A stretch of DNA of 64,000 nt from Aequorivita aquimaris (GTDB lineage: Bacteria; Bacteroidota; Bacteroidia; Flavobacteriales; Flavobacteriaceae), in assembly GCF_001573155.1 (NCBI RefSeq), contig NZ_JRWG01000001.1, forward strand, positions 372,001-436,000, read 5' to 3'. Positions 42,352 through 51,095 of the stretch are shown in pieces (the first letter of the stretch is position 1; each line of letters starts with the position of its first letter). Made by a program: the position numbers and the translations under genes. The notes beneath the pieces are model-generated. The model had not been told where the DNA came from. It did not search any database and saw only the letters and a list, made by a program, of their open reading frames with translations.

Positions 42352-44370
42352 ATGAGCATAATTAAGCTATCATATTATTGGGAGATTCCTCTTGTGATGC
42401 TGTTATCACTACACTTATTCTCATTGCCCAATTTTTTCCAACCCGATCGGACACAGCAACTTTTTGAAAAATATTATCAGAAAGCCCAGATAGACTCGCT
42501 GTCATTAAATACCAGAATTAGGCTATTACATATTGCGTATGAAGCTTTAAAATATACCCCTACAGATAGTCTTAAATATTCCAGCATCAGTAAAGTGGTG
42601 GTAGCATCATCCCATCTCGAGGATTCTATATTTTTTCACAAATTTGCTATGGAGGGTTTAAAACTTGCCAAGCACTTAAAAAATCCTTCTTTCATTGCAG
42701 ACGCGCATTGGAATTACGGTGCCTATTACTTAAATGAAAAAAAATACGACAGCAGTTATTTCCATTACGATCGTGCATATAAACTTTTTCAACAGGTAAA
42801 TAAAAATTATTATGCCGGAAAAATGCTTTACAATATGGCTTATATATCAAGCCAAACGAACGATTTTACTGGTGCGGAAATTCTATTGTTTCGCAGCATT
42901 AAATATTTTGAGGGCACCACCAATTTTAAACAGCTTTATTTGTGTTATAACCTATTGGGAACCAACGCTGATGATATGGAGGAATATGATAAAGCTTTGG
43001 TTTACTATACTGCTGCAGAGAAATTTATACCAAAAATTAACAATTCGGAATACTATCAGTTAGAGCTTTTGAATAATATGGGTGTACGTTTACATAAGAT
43101 AGGGAAGTACGAAAATGCCATTATCTATTTTGACAAGGCTTTGGGTTTTAAAGAAACTCTGAGTGAAGCTCCATCCCTCTACGCAAAATTATTGGACAAT
43201 AAGGCATTTAGTTATTTAGCTCTAGGGAAGTATGGGGATGTAAGGCCCTTTATGGAAAAAGCGTTAACGCTACGTGACAGTATTGATGACCGTGCGGGTT
43301 CAACTATTGGCCGACTTCGATTTGCGATTTATTTTGCCAAGATTGGCGACACTATTTCAGCCATAAAGTATGCGGAAGATGCAATGCATTTGGCAGAACA
43401 AAACTATTTTTCCCGTGATTTGCTGGATGCTCTCGAACTATTGGCAGAGCTGGACCAAGAAAATAGAGTGGACTATTTTAAAAAACATATTGCGCTGGGA
43501 AAGACCCTTAGCGCCAGGGACCGAAATCTCAGAAATAAATTTACCGCAATCCAATATGAAACTGATAAGTATATCAGGGAGAACAAATGGCTTTTTAAAC
43601 AAAAGCTTTGGATTACAATAGGTGCTATTATCGTTACGCTACTATTATTATTTATATATCTAAATACTAGACAACGTGCTAGAAACAAAGCATTGCTTTT
43701 TGAGCGGGAGCAACAACAATATAACGAAGATTTGTTTTTAATGGCCATGGAGCAAAAAACCACTTTGGAACGTGGCAGGAGTCAAGAAAGATTACGGATA
43801 TCAGAGGAATTGCACGATGGTATTTTGGCGCGATTATTTGCCATTCGATTTAAGTGGTCATTTATACAATTAGATGGAGATGAAGAAAGTTTAATGCAGC
43901 ATAAAAAATCTATTTCACTTTTAACCGATATTGAATCGGAGATTCGCAATGTATCCCACGACCTAAGAAACGATCTTATTTGGGAGGAATTAGGATTTAG
44001 GAATGAAATTGAAAATTGTATAAAAGAGCGAAGCGAAATAGGCCAATTTAAGACCTCATTGAACTATGGAGATTCTGATAGGTGGGAAAGTTTAGATTAC
44101 TTGTACAAAATCAATATTTGTAGAATACTGGACGAAATACTTCATAACATCATTAAGCATGCGGAGGCAACTTATGTGTCCATTACATTTTTGGTAGAGG
44201 ACCCACATTATATTATTACAGTTGCAGATAATGGAAAAGGATTCAACAAAAGTTGGGTGCGCAAGGGAATCGGTTTAAAGAACCTAAAAATTCGAGCGAA
44301 TAAAATGAAGGGACACTTAACTGTAAGCTCTAAAGTCGGCATTGGCACCACCGTGGAAATTAAATTTTAA
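42352..44370 (+). CDS. TPR-containing sensor histidine kinase (NarX/DesK type)
   Basis: A 672-residue kinase with the start at 42352, which gives a short N-terminal hydrophobic segment (WEIPLVMLLSLHLFSLP); an upstream frame from 42184 overlaps the lipoprotein gene and is rejected. TPR-like helices span ~25-390 (GAYYLNEKKYDSSYFHYDRA; LLGTNADDMEEYDKALVYYT; KYENAIIYFDKALGFK). A membrane span lies near 425-445. HisKA_3 phospho-histidine is in RLRISEELHDGILARL near 485, and the ATPase has DNGKGFN and GIGLKNLKIRA. It pairs with the regulator 13 bp downstream. The signal is probably periplasmic and binds the TPRs. Confidence 0.88.
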   Translation: MSIIKLSYYWEIPLVMLLSLHLFSLPNFFQPDRTQQLFEKYYQKAQIDSLSLNTRIRLLHIAYEALKYTPTDSLKYSSISKVVVASSHLEDSIFFHKFAMEGLKLAKHLKNPSFIADAHWNYGAYYLNEKKYDSSYFHYDRAYKLFQQVNKNYYAGKMLYNMAYISSQTNDFTGAEILLFRSIKYFEGTTNFKQLYLCYNLLGTNADDMEEYDKALVYYTAAEKFIPKINNSEYYQLELLNNMGVRLHKIGKYENAIIYFDKALGFKETLSEAPSLYAKLLDNKAFSYLALGKYGDVRPFMEKALTLRDSIDDRAGSTIGRLRFAIYFAKIGDTISAIKYAEDAMHLAEQNYFSRDLLDALELLAELDQENRVDYFKKHIALGKTLSARDRNLRNKFTAIQYETDKYIRENKWLFKQKLWITIGAIIVTLLLLFIYLNTRQRARNKALLFEREQQQYNEDLFLMAMEQKTTLERGRSQERLRISEELHDGILARLFAIRFKWSFIQLDGDEESLMQHKKSISLLTDIESEIRNVSHDLRNDLIWEELGFRNEIENCIKERSEIGQFKTSLNYGDSDRWESLDYLYKINICRILDEILHNIIKHAEATYVSITFLVEDPHYIITVADNGKGFNKSWVRKGIGLKNLKIRANKMKGHLTVSSKVGIGTTVEIKF

Positions 44371-44383
44371 AAAGAGTTAAAAC

Positions 44384-45064
44384 ATGGAGCGAAAAGAGAT
44401 AAATGTTTTAATGATTGACGACCACAAAATGACCTTGGTAGGCTATTCCAGTGCGATTGAGGTATTAAACGAACAAGCACTTATATACGCTTTTAAAATA
44501 TATCATGCCACCACCTTTGAAGAAGCGCTGTATAATTTGGATGAAACTTTTAACTACCGACCTTTACATTTGGTTTTTTTAGATATACAATTGCCCAAAT
44601 ACAGTAATAAGAAATTCCAAACTGGTGAGGATTTAGGCATTGAGATAAGAAGACGTTTTCCAAACACCAAAATTATTGTTATTACAACGTTTGACAATAA
44701 TTTGCTAATTCAGAATCTTTTGGAAAGTATCAATCCAGAAGGGTTGATGATAAAAAGCGATGTGACCCCTTCCAACTTTCCGCAGGCAGTTTTGGATGTA
44801 TTGGAAGATCCACCCTACTACAGCAAGGCGGTAACCAAATTTTTGAGAAAACAGCAACTCACCAAATTACATTTAGATAGGTGGGATAGATTGATGCTAT
44901 ATTATATATCCATTGGCACATTTACTAAAGATCTACCTACATATATTCCCTTATCAATGGCAGGTATAGAAAAGCGCAAAAAACGGTTAAAGGAAATTTT
45001 TGAAGTAGAGGATGGCAATGATGTTGACCTCATAATGCGTGCCAGAGAAAAAGGCTTTATATAA
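44384..45064 (+). CDS. response regulator of the TPR kinase
   Basis: A 226-residue protein with a receiver (LMIDDHKMT; phospho-acceptor in LVFLDIQLPKYS near 67; lysine in LMIKSD near 122) and a C-terminal helical domain (YYISIGTFTKDLPTYIPLSM; EKRKKRLKEIFEV) that resembles a diverged LuxR-type DNA-binding region. It follows the kinase at 13 bp. Its targets are unknown; the MauE-like and SusCD operons next to it are candidates. Confidence 0.8.
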   Translation: MERKEINVLMIDDHKMTLVGYSSAIEVLNEQALIYAFKIYHATTFEEALYNLDETFNYRPLHLVFLDIQLPKYSNKKFQTGEDLGIEIRRRFPNTKIIVITTFDNNLLIQNLLESINPEGLMIKSDVTPSNFPQAVLDVLEDPPYYSKAVTKFLRKQQLTKLHLDRWDRLMLYYISIGTFTKDLPTYIPLSMAGIEKRKKRLKEIFEVEDGNDVDLIMRAREKGFI

Positions 45065-45094
45065 TGCCTTAAACCATAGTTTCCACCCCCTAAA

Positions 45095-45136
45095 AGTAGG
45101 GTTATAACCTTACTATTTCTATTGTTCAGCCTTACT
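45095..45136 (+). promoter_or_regulatory. palindrome plus direct repeat before the MauE-like gene
   Basis: AGTAGGGTT-AT-AACCTTACT (45095-45114), then AGCCTTACT (45128-45136). The repeats AACCTTACT and AGCCTTACT are 22 bp apart start to start, like LytTR sites. The half-site equals that at 41110. Confidence 0.6.
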
Positions 45137-45182
45137 TCCATTCCCTTTTAAGGATTTAATTTTAAGCAATTGGGAACATGCT

Positions 45183-46682
45183 ATGTTAAGAATGGGAATT
45201 ATACATGGAAAAAACAAAACACTTGTTATAGATATTATAACAATGGCCATTACATTACTATTTGTATATGCTGCCACAAGTAAATTTTTAGATTATGAAA
45301 CCTTTAGGGTGCAATTGGCGCAATCTCCCCTACTAAGTGCTTATGCAGGGATTATATCTTGGTTGGTGCCGGGAGTGGAAATAGTTATAGCCGTATTATT
45401 AATGATAAAACGATTTAGAACCCTTGCCCAATATGCTGCTTTTACCTTGATGGTTATGTTTACGGCTTATATCTTTATCATTCTTAATTTTTCCGACTTT
45501 ATACCCTGCTCCTGCGGTGGGGTGCTCGAAAAACTGAGCTGGACGCAGCATCTTATCTTTAATGTTCTTTTCATACTTCTGGCAGGGGTGGCGGTCTTTT
45601 TTGCAGGCAGGTATAGACCAAAAAGGATTTTGCTTTTTCTGGTGACACTTGCTATAATAGGGATAGGAATAGTGACTTTGTTGTTTGCATTTTCGGAAAA
45701 GAAAATGCATCGAAACAATGCCTTTTTACGACGTTATCCACATCATCCTATTGTACCCAAAGACACTTTTGATATTAGGTATAATTCCTATTATTTTGCG
45801 GGAGGAAATGACAAACAATTCTATCTAGGGAATTTCACCGCGCCTAAACAGGTATTGCAAGTTTCATACAACTTTACGGATACTACCTATTCGTATATCC
45901 AATTACCAAAAAGCAATATAGACTATAAATATCCACGCCTACGTATCATAGACAGTACCTTCTTTCTGTTTGATGGTACCGTGCCCATCGTTCATACTGG
46001 CAGTATAAAAGATTGGGGGGTTCAAAAAACCTTCCACCCAAAAGCCTACTTTACTTTTGCCGAACCCATTGACTTTAAAACACTCATCATCCGCTCGGTA
46101 AGTAGCGATACGGGCAATAATATTTTAGGAATAATTGAATTGGATTCCATCCCTAAAGTAAAGTTGCAGCCCGACATTCTTCAAGGCAATTTAGACGGTT
46201 ATTTTGATAGGGATGGACAGTTATTATTTAATAACCAACTTTATAAAATGATTTATGTGTATTACTATAAAAATCAGTTTCTGGTTGGCACTCCTAAGTT
46301 AACAGATATACAGATCTACAATACCATTGATACTATTAAGGAACCTCAGATTGACGTTAAGGAATTACAATCTTCCCAACAAAAGCAATTGGGAGGAAAA
46401 TCGGTACGAGTACACGGGCTAGTAGCTACCTATGGCAATTATTTATTTATCAATTCTGACCGTTTGGGTAGGTATGAAACTGATGATATATTAAAAAATG
46501 CATCAATCATAGATGTTTATAATATAAGGGAGCAAACTTATGATTTTAGTTTCTATCTGTATCACGACCCAACTGAAAAGCTGCTTTCATTTTGGCTGAT
46601 GAAAAGACAACTTTATGCCTTAATGGGGAACAGATTGTATCATTTTAAACTAAAAGATGAGTTTCTGGATTATCCTAACTAA
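45183..46682 (+). CDS. MauE/DoxX-like redox-associated membrane protein with large soluble domain
   Basis: A 499-residue protein. The N-terminal ~160 residues form four spans with a MauE/DoxX pattern (YAATSKFLDYETFRVQLAQS; VPGVEIVIAVLLMI; FIILNFSDFIPCSCGG), including the CSCGG cysteine pair typical of thiol-redox proteins. After a fourth span, the ~330-residue C-terminal part is beta-rich and extracytoplasmic (LGNFTAPKQVLQVSYNFTD; LFNNQLYKMIYVYYYKNQFL) with no recognised family. Flavobacterial MauE proteins often precede small cysteine-bearing secreted peptides, as here. It may oxidise or reduce disulfides in that peptide (inference). Confidence 0.75.
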   Translation: MLRMGIIHGKNKTLVIDIITMAITLLFVYAATSKFLDYETFRVQLAQSPLLSAYAGIISWLVPGVEIVIAVLLMIKRFRTLAQYAAFTLMVMFTAYIFIILNFSDFIPCSCGGVLEKLSWTQHLIFNVLFILLAGVAVFFAGRYRPKRILLFLVTLAIIGIGIVTLLFAFSEKKMHRNNAFLRRYPHHPIVPKDTFDIRYNSYYFAGGNDKQFYLGNFTAPKQVLQVSYNFTDTTYSYIQLPKSNIDYKYPRLRIIDSTFFLFDGTVPIVHTGSIKDWGVQKTFHPKAYFTFAEPIDFKTLIIRSVSSDTGNNILGIIELDSIPKVKLQPDILQGNLDGYFDRDGQLLFNNQLYKMIYVYYYKNQFLVGTPKLTDIQIYNTIDTIKEPQIDVKELQSSQQKQLGGKSVRVHGLVATYGNYLFINSDRLGRYETDDILKNASIIDVYNIREQTYDFSFYLYHDPTEKLLSFWLMKRQLYALMGNRLYHFKLKDEFLDYPN

Positions 46683-46765
46683 AAAATACTTTGCGCGAAG
46701 CCAGGGATGAAGCCGAAAACCTGTAGAAAAGAGTAGGCATTAATAATAATTTAAATTTATATATT

Positions 46766-47017
46766 ATGAAAACGATGAGAAAAAAATGGCTACTACCCAT
46801 AGCGGTATTTGCCATCGCGATTGCCAGTGCTTTTGCTAGCAATACAACTACAGCTGAAGCTGTGCCAGTATTGGGTTATATTGATAATCCTCTACCCTGC
46901 CATATCTCGGTGCAATGTTCCACAACAGGAACTATCGCCTGTAAGAGTGGGGCACAAACCGCCTTTAGGATGAACGGTTCGGGAACACGTTGTGACCTGC
47001 CTGCCTTTAAACTTTAG
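46766..47017 (+). CDS. small exported cysteine-containing peptide (DUF6520-like)
   Basis: An 83-residue precursor. A signal sequence (KKWLLPIAVFAIAIASAFA) is followed by about 55 residues with four cysteines (PCHISVQC, IACKSG, TRCDL) and little else. The pattern fits Bacteroidota small secreted families annotated DUF6520; the match is from memory. Located 83 bp after the MauE-like gene and before a bidirectional terminator. With four Cys it may form two disulfides. It might be a signal, toxin or structural peptide; the sequence alone cannot decide. Confidence 0.65.
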   Translation: MKTMRKKWLLPIAVFAIAIASAFASNTTTAEAVPVLGYIDNPLPCHISVQCSTTGTIACKSGAQTAFRMNGSGTRCDLPAFKL

Positions 47018-47028
47018 GTAGCATGAAG

Positions 47029-47060
47029 GAAAGGCTGGAAAATCCAGCCTTTCTTTTTAT
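47029..47060. terminator. bidirectional terminator between the peptide and peptidase genes
   Basis: GAAAGGCTGGA-aaa-TCCAGCCTTTC (11 bp) with T-run on the plus strand; the genes are convergent, and the peptidase stop lies at its right edge. Confidence 0.85.
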
Positions 47061-49696
47061 TTAAATTCCTGCATCCACGGTTTTTTGAGGGCTCCTTTTA
47101 GATAATGATCAAACCAATCCCACATTTTATTGGTAAAATCAATTTGTGATTCATTACTAAAAAGATCATGTCCCTCATTAGGATAAAGGAGCATTATATG
47201 TTCCTTACCCAAAACCCTAAGGGCGTTGTACATTTTTATAGATTGTTGCCAATTGATATTTGTATCTTGATCTCCTGTATAGGTTAATAGGGGTATCTTA
47301 ATATTTTCTACAAACTCCATTGGTGAATTAGCTTTATACAATTCAGGGGTTTCAAAATACGTTTTTTCAAATCTTTGTTGGTCATTTAAAAATCTTCCCG
47401 CCTGCGGCTTATCCCACAGCCAAGCCACTGATAAATAAAAACTAGGAGTATCGTGATAACCCGCACCACTGATGGCAGTTGCGAAGAGATTGGTCTGTGT
47501 AATAATGAAAGAGGTTTCGTAGCCGCCAAAAGAATGTCCGAAGAGTCCCAAGCGTTTTTTATCTACCTTTTCTGTTTCCACCACCTTCTCTACCCCTGCC
47601 GTTACGCAACGGAGGGCAGAAATACCTGGTTCGTTTAATTCATATACAATATCTGGACAAAAAACAAAATACCCTCTTTGGCTTAGATTAGTGATATTGA
47701 CATTGGCTCCATTAAAAAGAGATGGGTTTTCATATTTATGGAGTTTGTTGCTCAACTTTTCGTAGATGTAAACCACCATTGGGTATTTGGTATTGGCAAC
47801 ATAGTTGGCCGGGTAAAACAAGGCACCTTGTAGCATATCGCCATTTTCTATTTTATAATCAACCAATTTTGACTTGCCCCATTTATAATTGAAATGTTGG
47901 GGATTACTCTGGAAGATCAATTCACTCTTTTTACTCTTAGTATTGCAAGCCATTATTCCTGGGGGTACATCATAACGTTCCTGTGTATATATAACCGTGT
48001 TATTTACAGCATCCGTTACTAAATTTGAAATATAAAAGCCTCCATATATTAGCTGCTGTAAGTTGCCATTGCTAGATAATAAGCTTATGCCCATTTGGTG
48101 GGTAGTGGGGTTTTCCATTTCTAATAATAGGCCGTGTTCCATAGCTATTGATTTTGCCAAATATCCATTAAACTTATCCACTACAGCTTTGGGGTTATAA
48201 ACCCTGTACTCTATATTATTTGTATTTCCACTTGTAAGCTTTCTAAATTTTTCACCATTTGGTGCAAACGCCCATATATCATAACGATCATAAAGCAAGA
48301 CCTCAACATCATTTTCGGTCCATCCTGCCAAGCCATAAGGCGGTGCAACTCCAGAATAATCATATTCACTATTTCGGAAAGTGGCAGGAATATTTCTAGT
48401 TATGTTTTTATGACTATCCATTACCGCATCATAAATCCACCAATTATTTTCATCAAAATAGCTTAAGTATCTCCCAGTTGGCGAAACTTGAACAGGCATA
48501 TAAGGGGTTCGAGATACTACAAATTTGCTTTCTCCGGTTCGGGTATTATATACCATGATTGGTCTTTCCTCCCAAGGGTCATCACTGCCTGATTGGTCAT
48601 CCAGAAAGCTATAGGTAAATACAAAGGCATTCTCGCTTCCCCAGGCCGTTTTGGAACTTTCTCTATTGCCTAAAGAATACAGCGTATCCTCTTCCCTATT
48701 CCAGACTACCATTATGGGAGGGTTGTCAAAAAAACCAAGGCTTTCTTCCCGAACAGGAGCTATTAAAATATCCTTGCTGTTCCACACTTGGACTTTAGAC
48801 CCATGGTCTTGTGGTAGCATTACTTCCATGTCTTTTTTAATATGGAAAAATAGTCTAGTGGCGTCGGGGGAGAAATGAAGGGTAGTACTTAAATTATCCA
48901 CAAGTGTTATGGGGAAATCAAAATACTTTTGCTTGGCGGTATCAAAGATGTTTTTTTCCTTGTTAAGTACTGATGGGAGCCAGTGGACTATTTTCTGTTT
49001 ACCCTCTTTTACCTCCTCAAAAAATGCAAGGGCTCCATTAGCTCCCCAGACAAGTTTGTTACAAGGATTTTTGCTGGAGTATATAATCTTTGGGATTATA
49101 GTAGCTGATTGAAAATCCAAATAACCAAGCTGATAGGTATCGGCAATTTTCTGTGAAAAAGCGAGGTAGCTATTGGATTCATCAAAAGAATATTCATAGA
49201 CATCGGGAATGGTACGTTGCACTGCTCCCCCACTCTTTACAAGTAAAAGCTCTTGTTTTTTAGTATCAGCATTGTCTTTCCTTAAGACAGCAAAATAATC
49301 TCCATTTGAAGTGGTCTTATAGTCCCATACTTGTTCAAAGTGTGTTGGAGCGTCGTTCTTGAGATTGAAGTATGTAAGTCCTTTTTTATCAAGCAATAGA
49401 AATCCATTGTTGTCTTTTAAGAATTGTTCCCTCGCACCCTCGGGAAAGAGATATCGGGTTTTGGTAATTGTATTTTGAAGGACTAAGGTATCTGCGCCAC
49501 TATCATAGATTTTATGATAGGATATCCACGCTCCATTGGCAGCAATGGAAGGAGCGGTAAGCGAATGCCATAAAGCAAAGTCTTTTTCCTTAAGGTCTTT
49601 TTTGTTGACCTGCCCCCATAGAGGGCAAGCCAAGCAAAAAGAAATAATAAAAACTAGTTTGTGAATGCTAATCCAAGGTATTATAGTTTTCATCAA
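47057..49696 (-). CDS. S9-family (prolyl oligopeptidase-type) secreted peptidase
   Basis: An 879-residue exported serine peptidase. A signal peptide (to about residue 29) precedes a seven-bladed propeller region (to ~600; WISYHKIYDSG, YLSYFDENNWWIYDAV) and an alpha/beta-hydrolase domain. The triad is Ser in FGHSFGGYE near 722, Asp in YTGDQDTNINW near 808 and His in NEGHDLF near 840. It cuts short peptides, classically after proline, in the periplasm. Its ATG overlaps the SusD stop by 4 bp, so SusC, SusD and peptidase form one operon, suggesting peptide uptake and trimming. Confidence 0.9.
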   Translation of the reverse strand: MMKTIIPWISIHKLVFIISFCLACPLWGQVNKKDLKEKDFALWHSLTAPSIAANGAWISYHKIYDSGADTLVLQNTITKTRYLFPEGAREQFLKDNNGFLLLDKKGLTYFNLKNDAPTHFEQVWDYKTTSNGDYFAVLRKDNADTKKQELLLVKSGGAVQRTIPDVYEYSFDESNSYLAFSQKIADTYQLGYLDFQSATIIPKIIYSSKNPCNKLVWGANGALAFFEEVKEGKQKIVHWLPSVLNKEKNIFDTAKQKYFDFPITLVDNLSTTLHFSPDATRLFFHIKKDMEVMLPQDHGSKVQVWNSKDILIAPVREESLGFFDNPPIMVVWNREEDTLYSLGNRESSKTAWGSENAFVFTYSFLDDQSGSDDPWEERPIMVYNTRTGESKFVVSRTPYMPVQVSPTGRYLSYFDENNWWIYDAVMDSHKNITRNIPATFRNSEYDYSGVAPPYGLAGWTENDVEVLLYDRYDIWAFAPNGEKFRKLTSGNTNNIEYRVYNPKAVVDKFNGYLAKSIAMEHGLLLEMENPTTHQMGISLLSSNGNLQQLIYGGFYISNLVTDAVNNTVIYTQERYDVPPGIMACNTKSKKSELIFQSNPQHFNYKWGKSKLVDYKIENGDMLQGALFYPANYVANTKYPMVVYIYEKLSNKLHKYENPSLFNGANVNITNLSQRGYFVFCPDIVYELNEPGISALRCVTAGVEKVVETEKVDKKRLGLFGHSFGGYETSFIITQTNLFATAISGAGYHDTPSFYLSVAWLWDKPQAGRFLNDQQRFEKTYFETPELYKANSPMEFVENIKIPLLTYTGDQDTNINWQQSIKMYNALRVLGKEHIMLLYPNEGHDLFSNESQIDFTNKMWDWFDHYLKGALKKPWMQEFK

Positions 49697-51078
49697 TATC
49701 CGGGGTTTTGAGGGTTTAACGCAGGGTTTAACAGCAGTTCCTTTTCAGGGATGGGAAACAGGCGGTCTGTAGTGTTCCAATTGGGTTTGGAGCTTATTAA
49801 AGTTCCATCCAAATTGGCTGTACGTTTTAAATCGAAAAACCGATGTCCGTGTTCGGTAAAGAGCTCTACCCGCCTTTCCTTTAAAACGGCATTCAAAAGT
49901 GTTTCTTGGGCAGTTGCGGTAGTTGGTGACAAGCCAGCGCGTTCCCTAATTTTATTAATATCTGAAGCTGCGGCTGAGAGGTTACCCAAGTTTGCATTGG
50001 CCTCCGCTCTTACTAGATAGAGTTCGGCAAGCCTTAGCACTACTGAATATTCAGCATTAAATGGTTCACCTGCCCGATGTTGGTATTTATAGGGATAATA
50101 AAATGTTTGTGAACCATCGGTAACGGCGCCTGTCCATAAGTCCTTTCTTAAATCGCCCGGCTCAAACGCATCCATCAAGGTAGTCGTTAATGCCCTAGCA
50201 GGAGGTGGAGCAGCTTCAAATATAAAGTTTTGTGCCTCAAAAGTATTTTGGCCTTCAAATTCCGGTTGAAACTGCCATAAAATTGAAGGGCTTTCCTTTA
50301 GAAAAACGTTAGTAGGGTCTGATTCCCAAGGTGTTTCATCTATTACAAGCGTTGCCAATTGTGATGCCTGCTCCCAATTTTCGGCATATAATTGTACCCT
50401 TGCCAATAGTGCAGTGGCAACGGCTTGGTATGGCCTAACCTTTTTCCCGCTTAGATCTGTGGCGGGTAGCAATTGCCTAGCTTCCTCTAGGTCGGAAATA
50501 ATTTTAGCATAAATAATTTCCTTGGCTTCCCGTTCCACGTTTTTGTTAATGTGATAATTGGTAGTTGTTATGTATGGGATATCTCCATAGATATTCACCA
50601 AATAAAAGTGAATAAGTGCTCTTATAAATAGCGCCTCGCCTTTAAAAGAAGCGATTTCATCGGGCGTGAAATAAATGGAGTCCGCTACCCCCTCCAAAAT
50701 GGCATTTGCCGCATATATTTGATTGTAGCAGCCATTCCACACTTCAGCAACCGTAGGATTTGTAGCCAACAATGTATTTTTATGGAAGGGCTCTTCCGGT
50801 AAAGGATATGGACTGTAATAATCCAATTCGTCTGTATAGGTACCCAGCAGGACGCTCAAACCTTGCGGATTTCCCGTTAATAATACATTATTTCGCAACT
50901 GTGCATAGATACCGACCATTGCGGCTTCTACGGTTTTGGTATCGGTAAAAATTGTTTCCCCACTTAAGAGGTAATTGGGGGTATCCACTTCCAAAAAATC
51001 CTCACAGGAGCTTGAAAGAAAAATAAAGAGTCCCCAGAGTAAAACTGTGGCATATCGTTTTATAGTTATTGTTTTCAT
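49693..51078 (-). CDS. SusD/RagB-family lipoprotein
   Basis: A 461-residue outer-membrane lipoprotein that binds nutrient at the cell surface together with SusC. The signal ends in the lipobox FLSSSC-E. Typical SusD features are NGCYNQIYAANAILEG near 115, ALFIRALIHFYLVNIYGDIP near 148, RLAELYLVRAEANANLGN near 355 and the C-terminal RLFPIPEKELLLNPALNPQNPGY. The ligand is more likely a peptide than a glycan because no glycoside hydrolase is present and an S9 peptidase follows. Confidence 0.93.
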   Translation of the reverse strand: MKTITIKRYATVLLWGLFIFLSSSCEDFLEVDTPNYLLSGETIFTDTKTVEAAMVGIYAQLRNNVLLTGNPQGLSVLLGTYTDELDYYSPYPLPEEPFHKNTLLATNPTVAEVWNGCYNQIYAANAILEGVADSIYFTPDEIASFKGEALFIRALIHFYLVNIYGDIPYITTTNYHINKNVEREAKEIIYAKIISDLEEARQLLPATDLSGKKVRPYQAVATALLARVQLYAENWEQASQLATLVIDETPWESDPTNVFLKESPSILWQFQPEFEGQNTFEAQNFIFEAAPPPARALTTTLMDAFEPGDLRKDLWTGAVTDGSQTFYYPYKYQHRAGEPFNAEYSVVLRLAELYLVRAEANANLGNLSAAASDINKIRERAGLSPTTATAQETLLNAVLKERRVELFTEHGHRFFDLKRTANLDGTLISSKPNWNTTDRLFPIPEKELLLNPALNPQNPGY

Positions 51079-51095
51079 CTTTAGATTTTTAAGCG

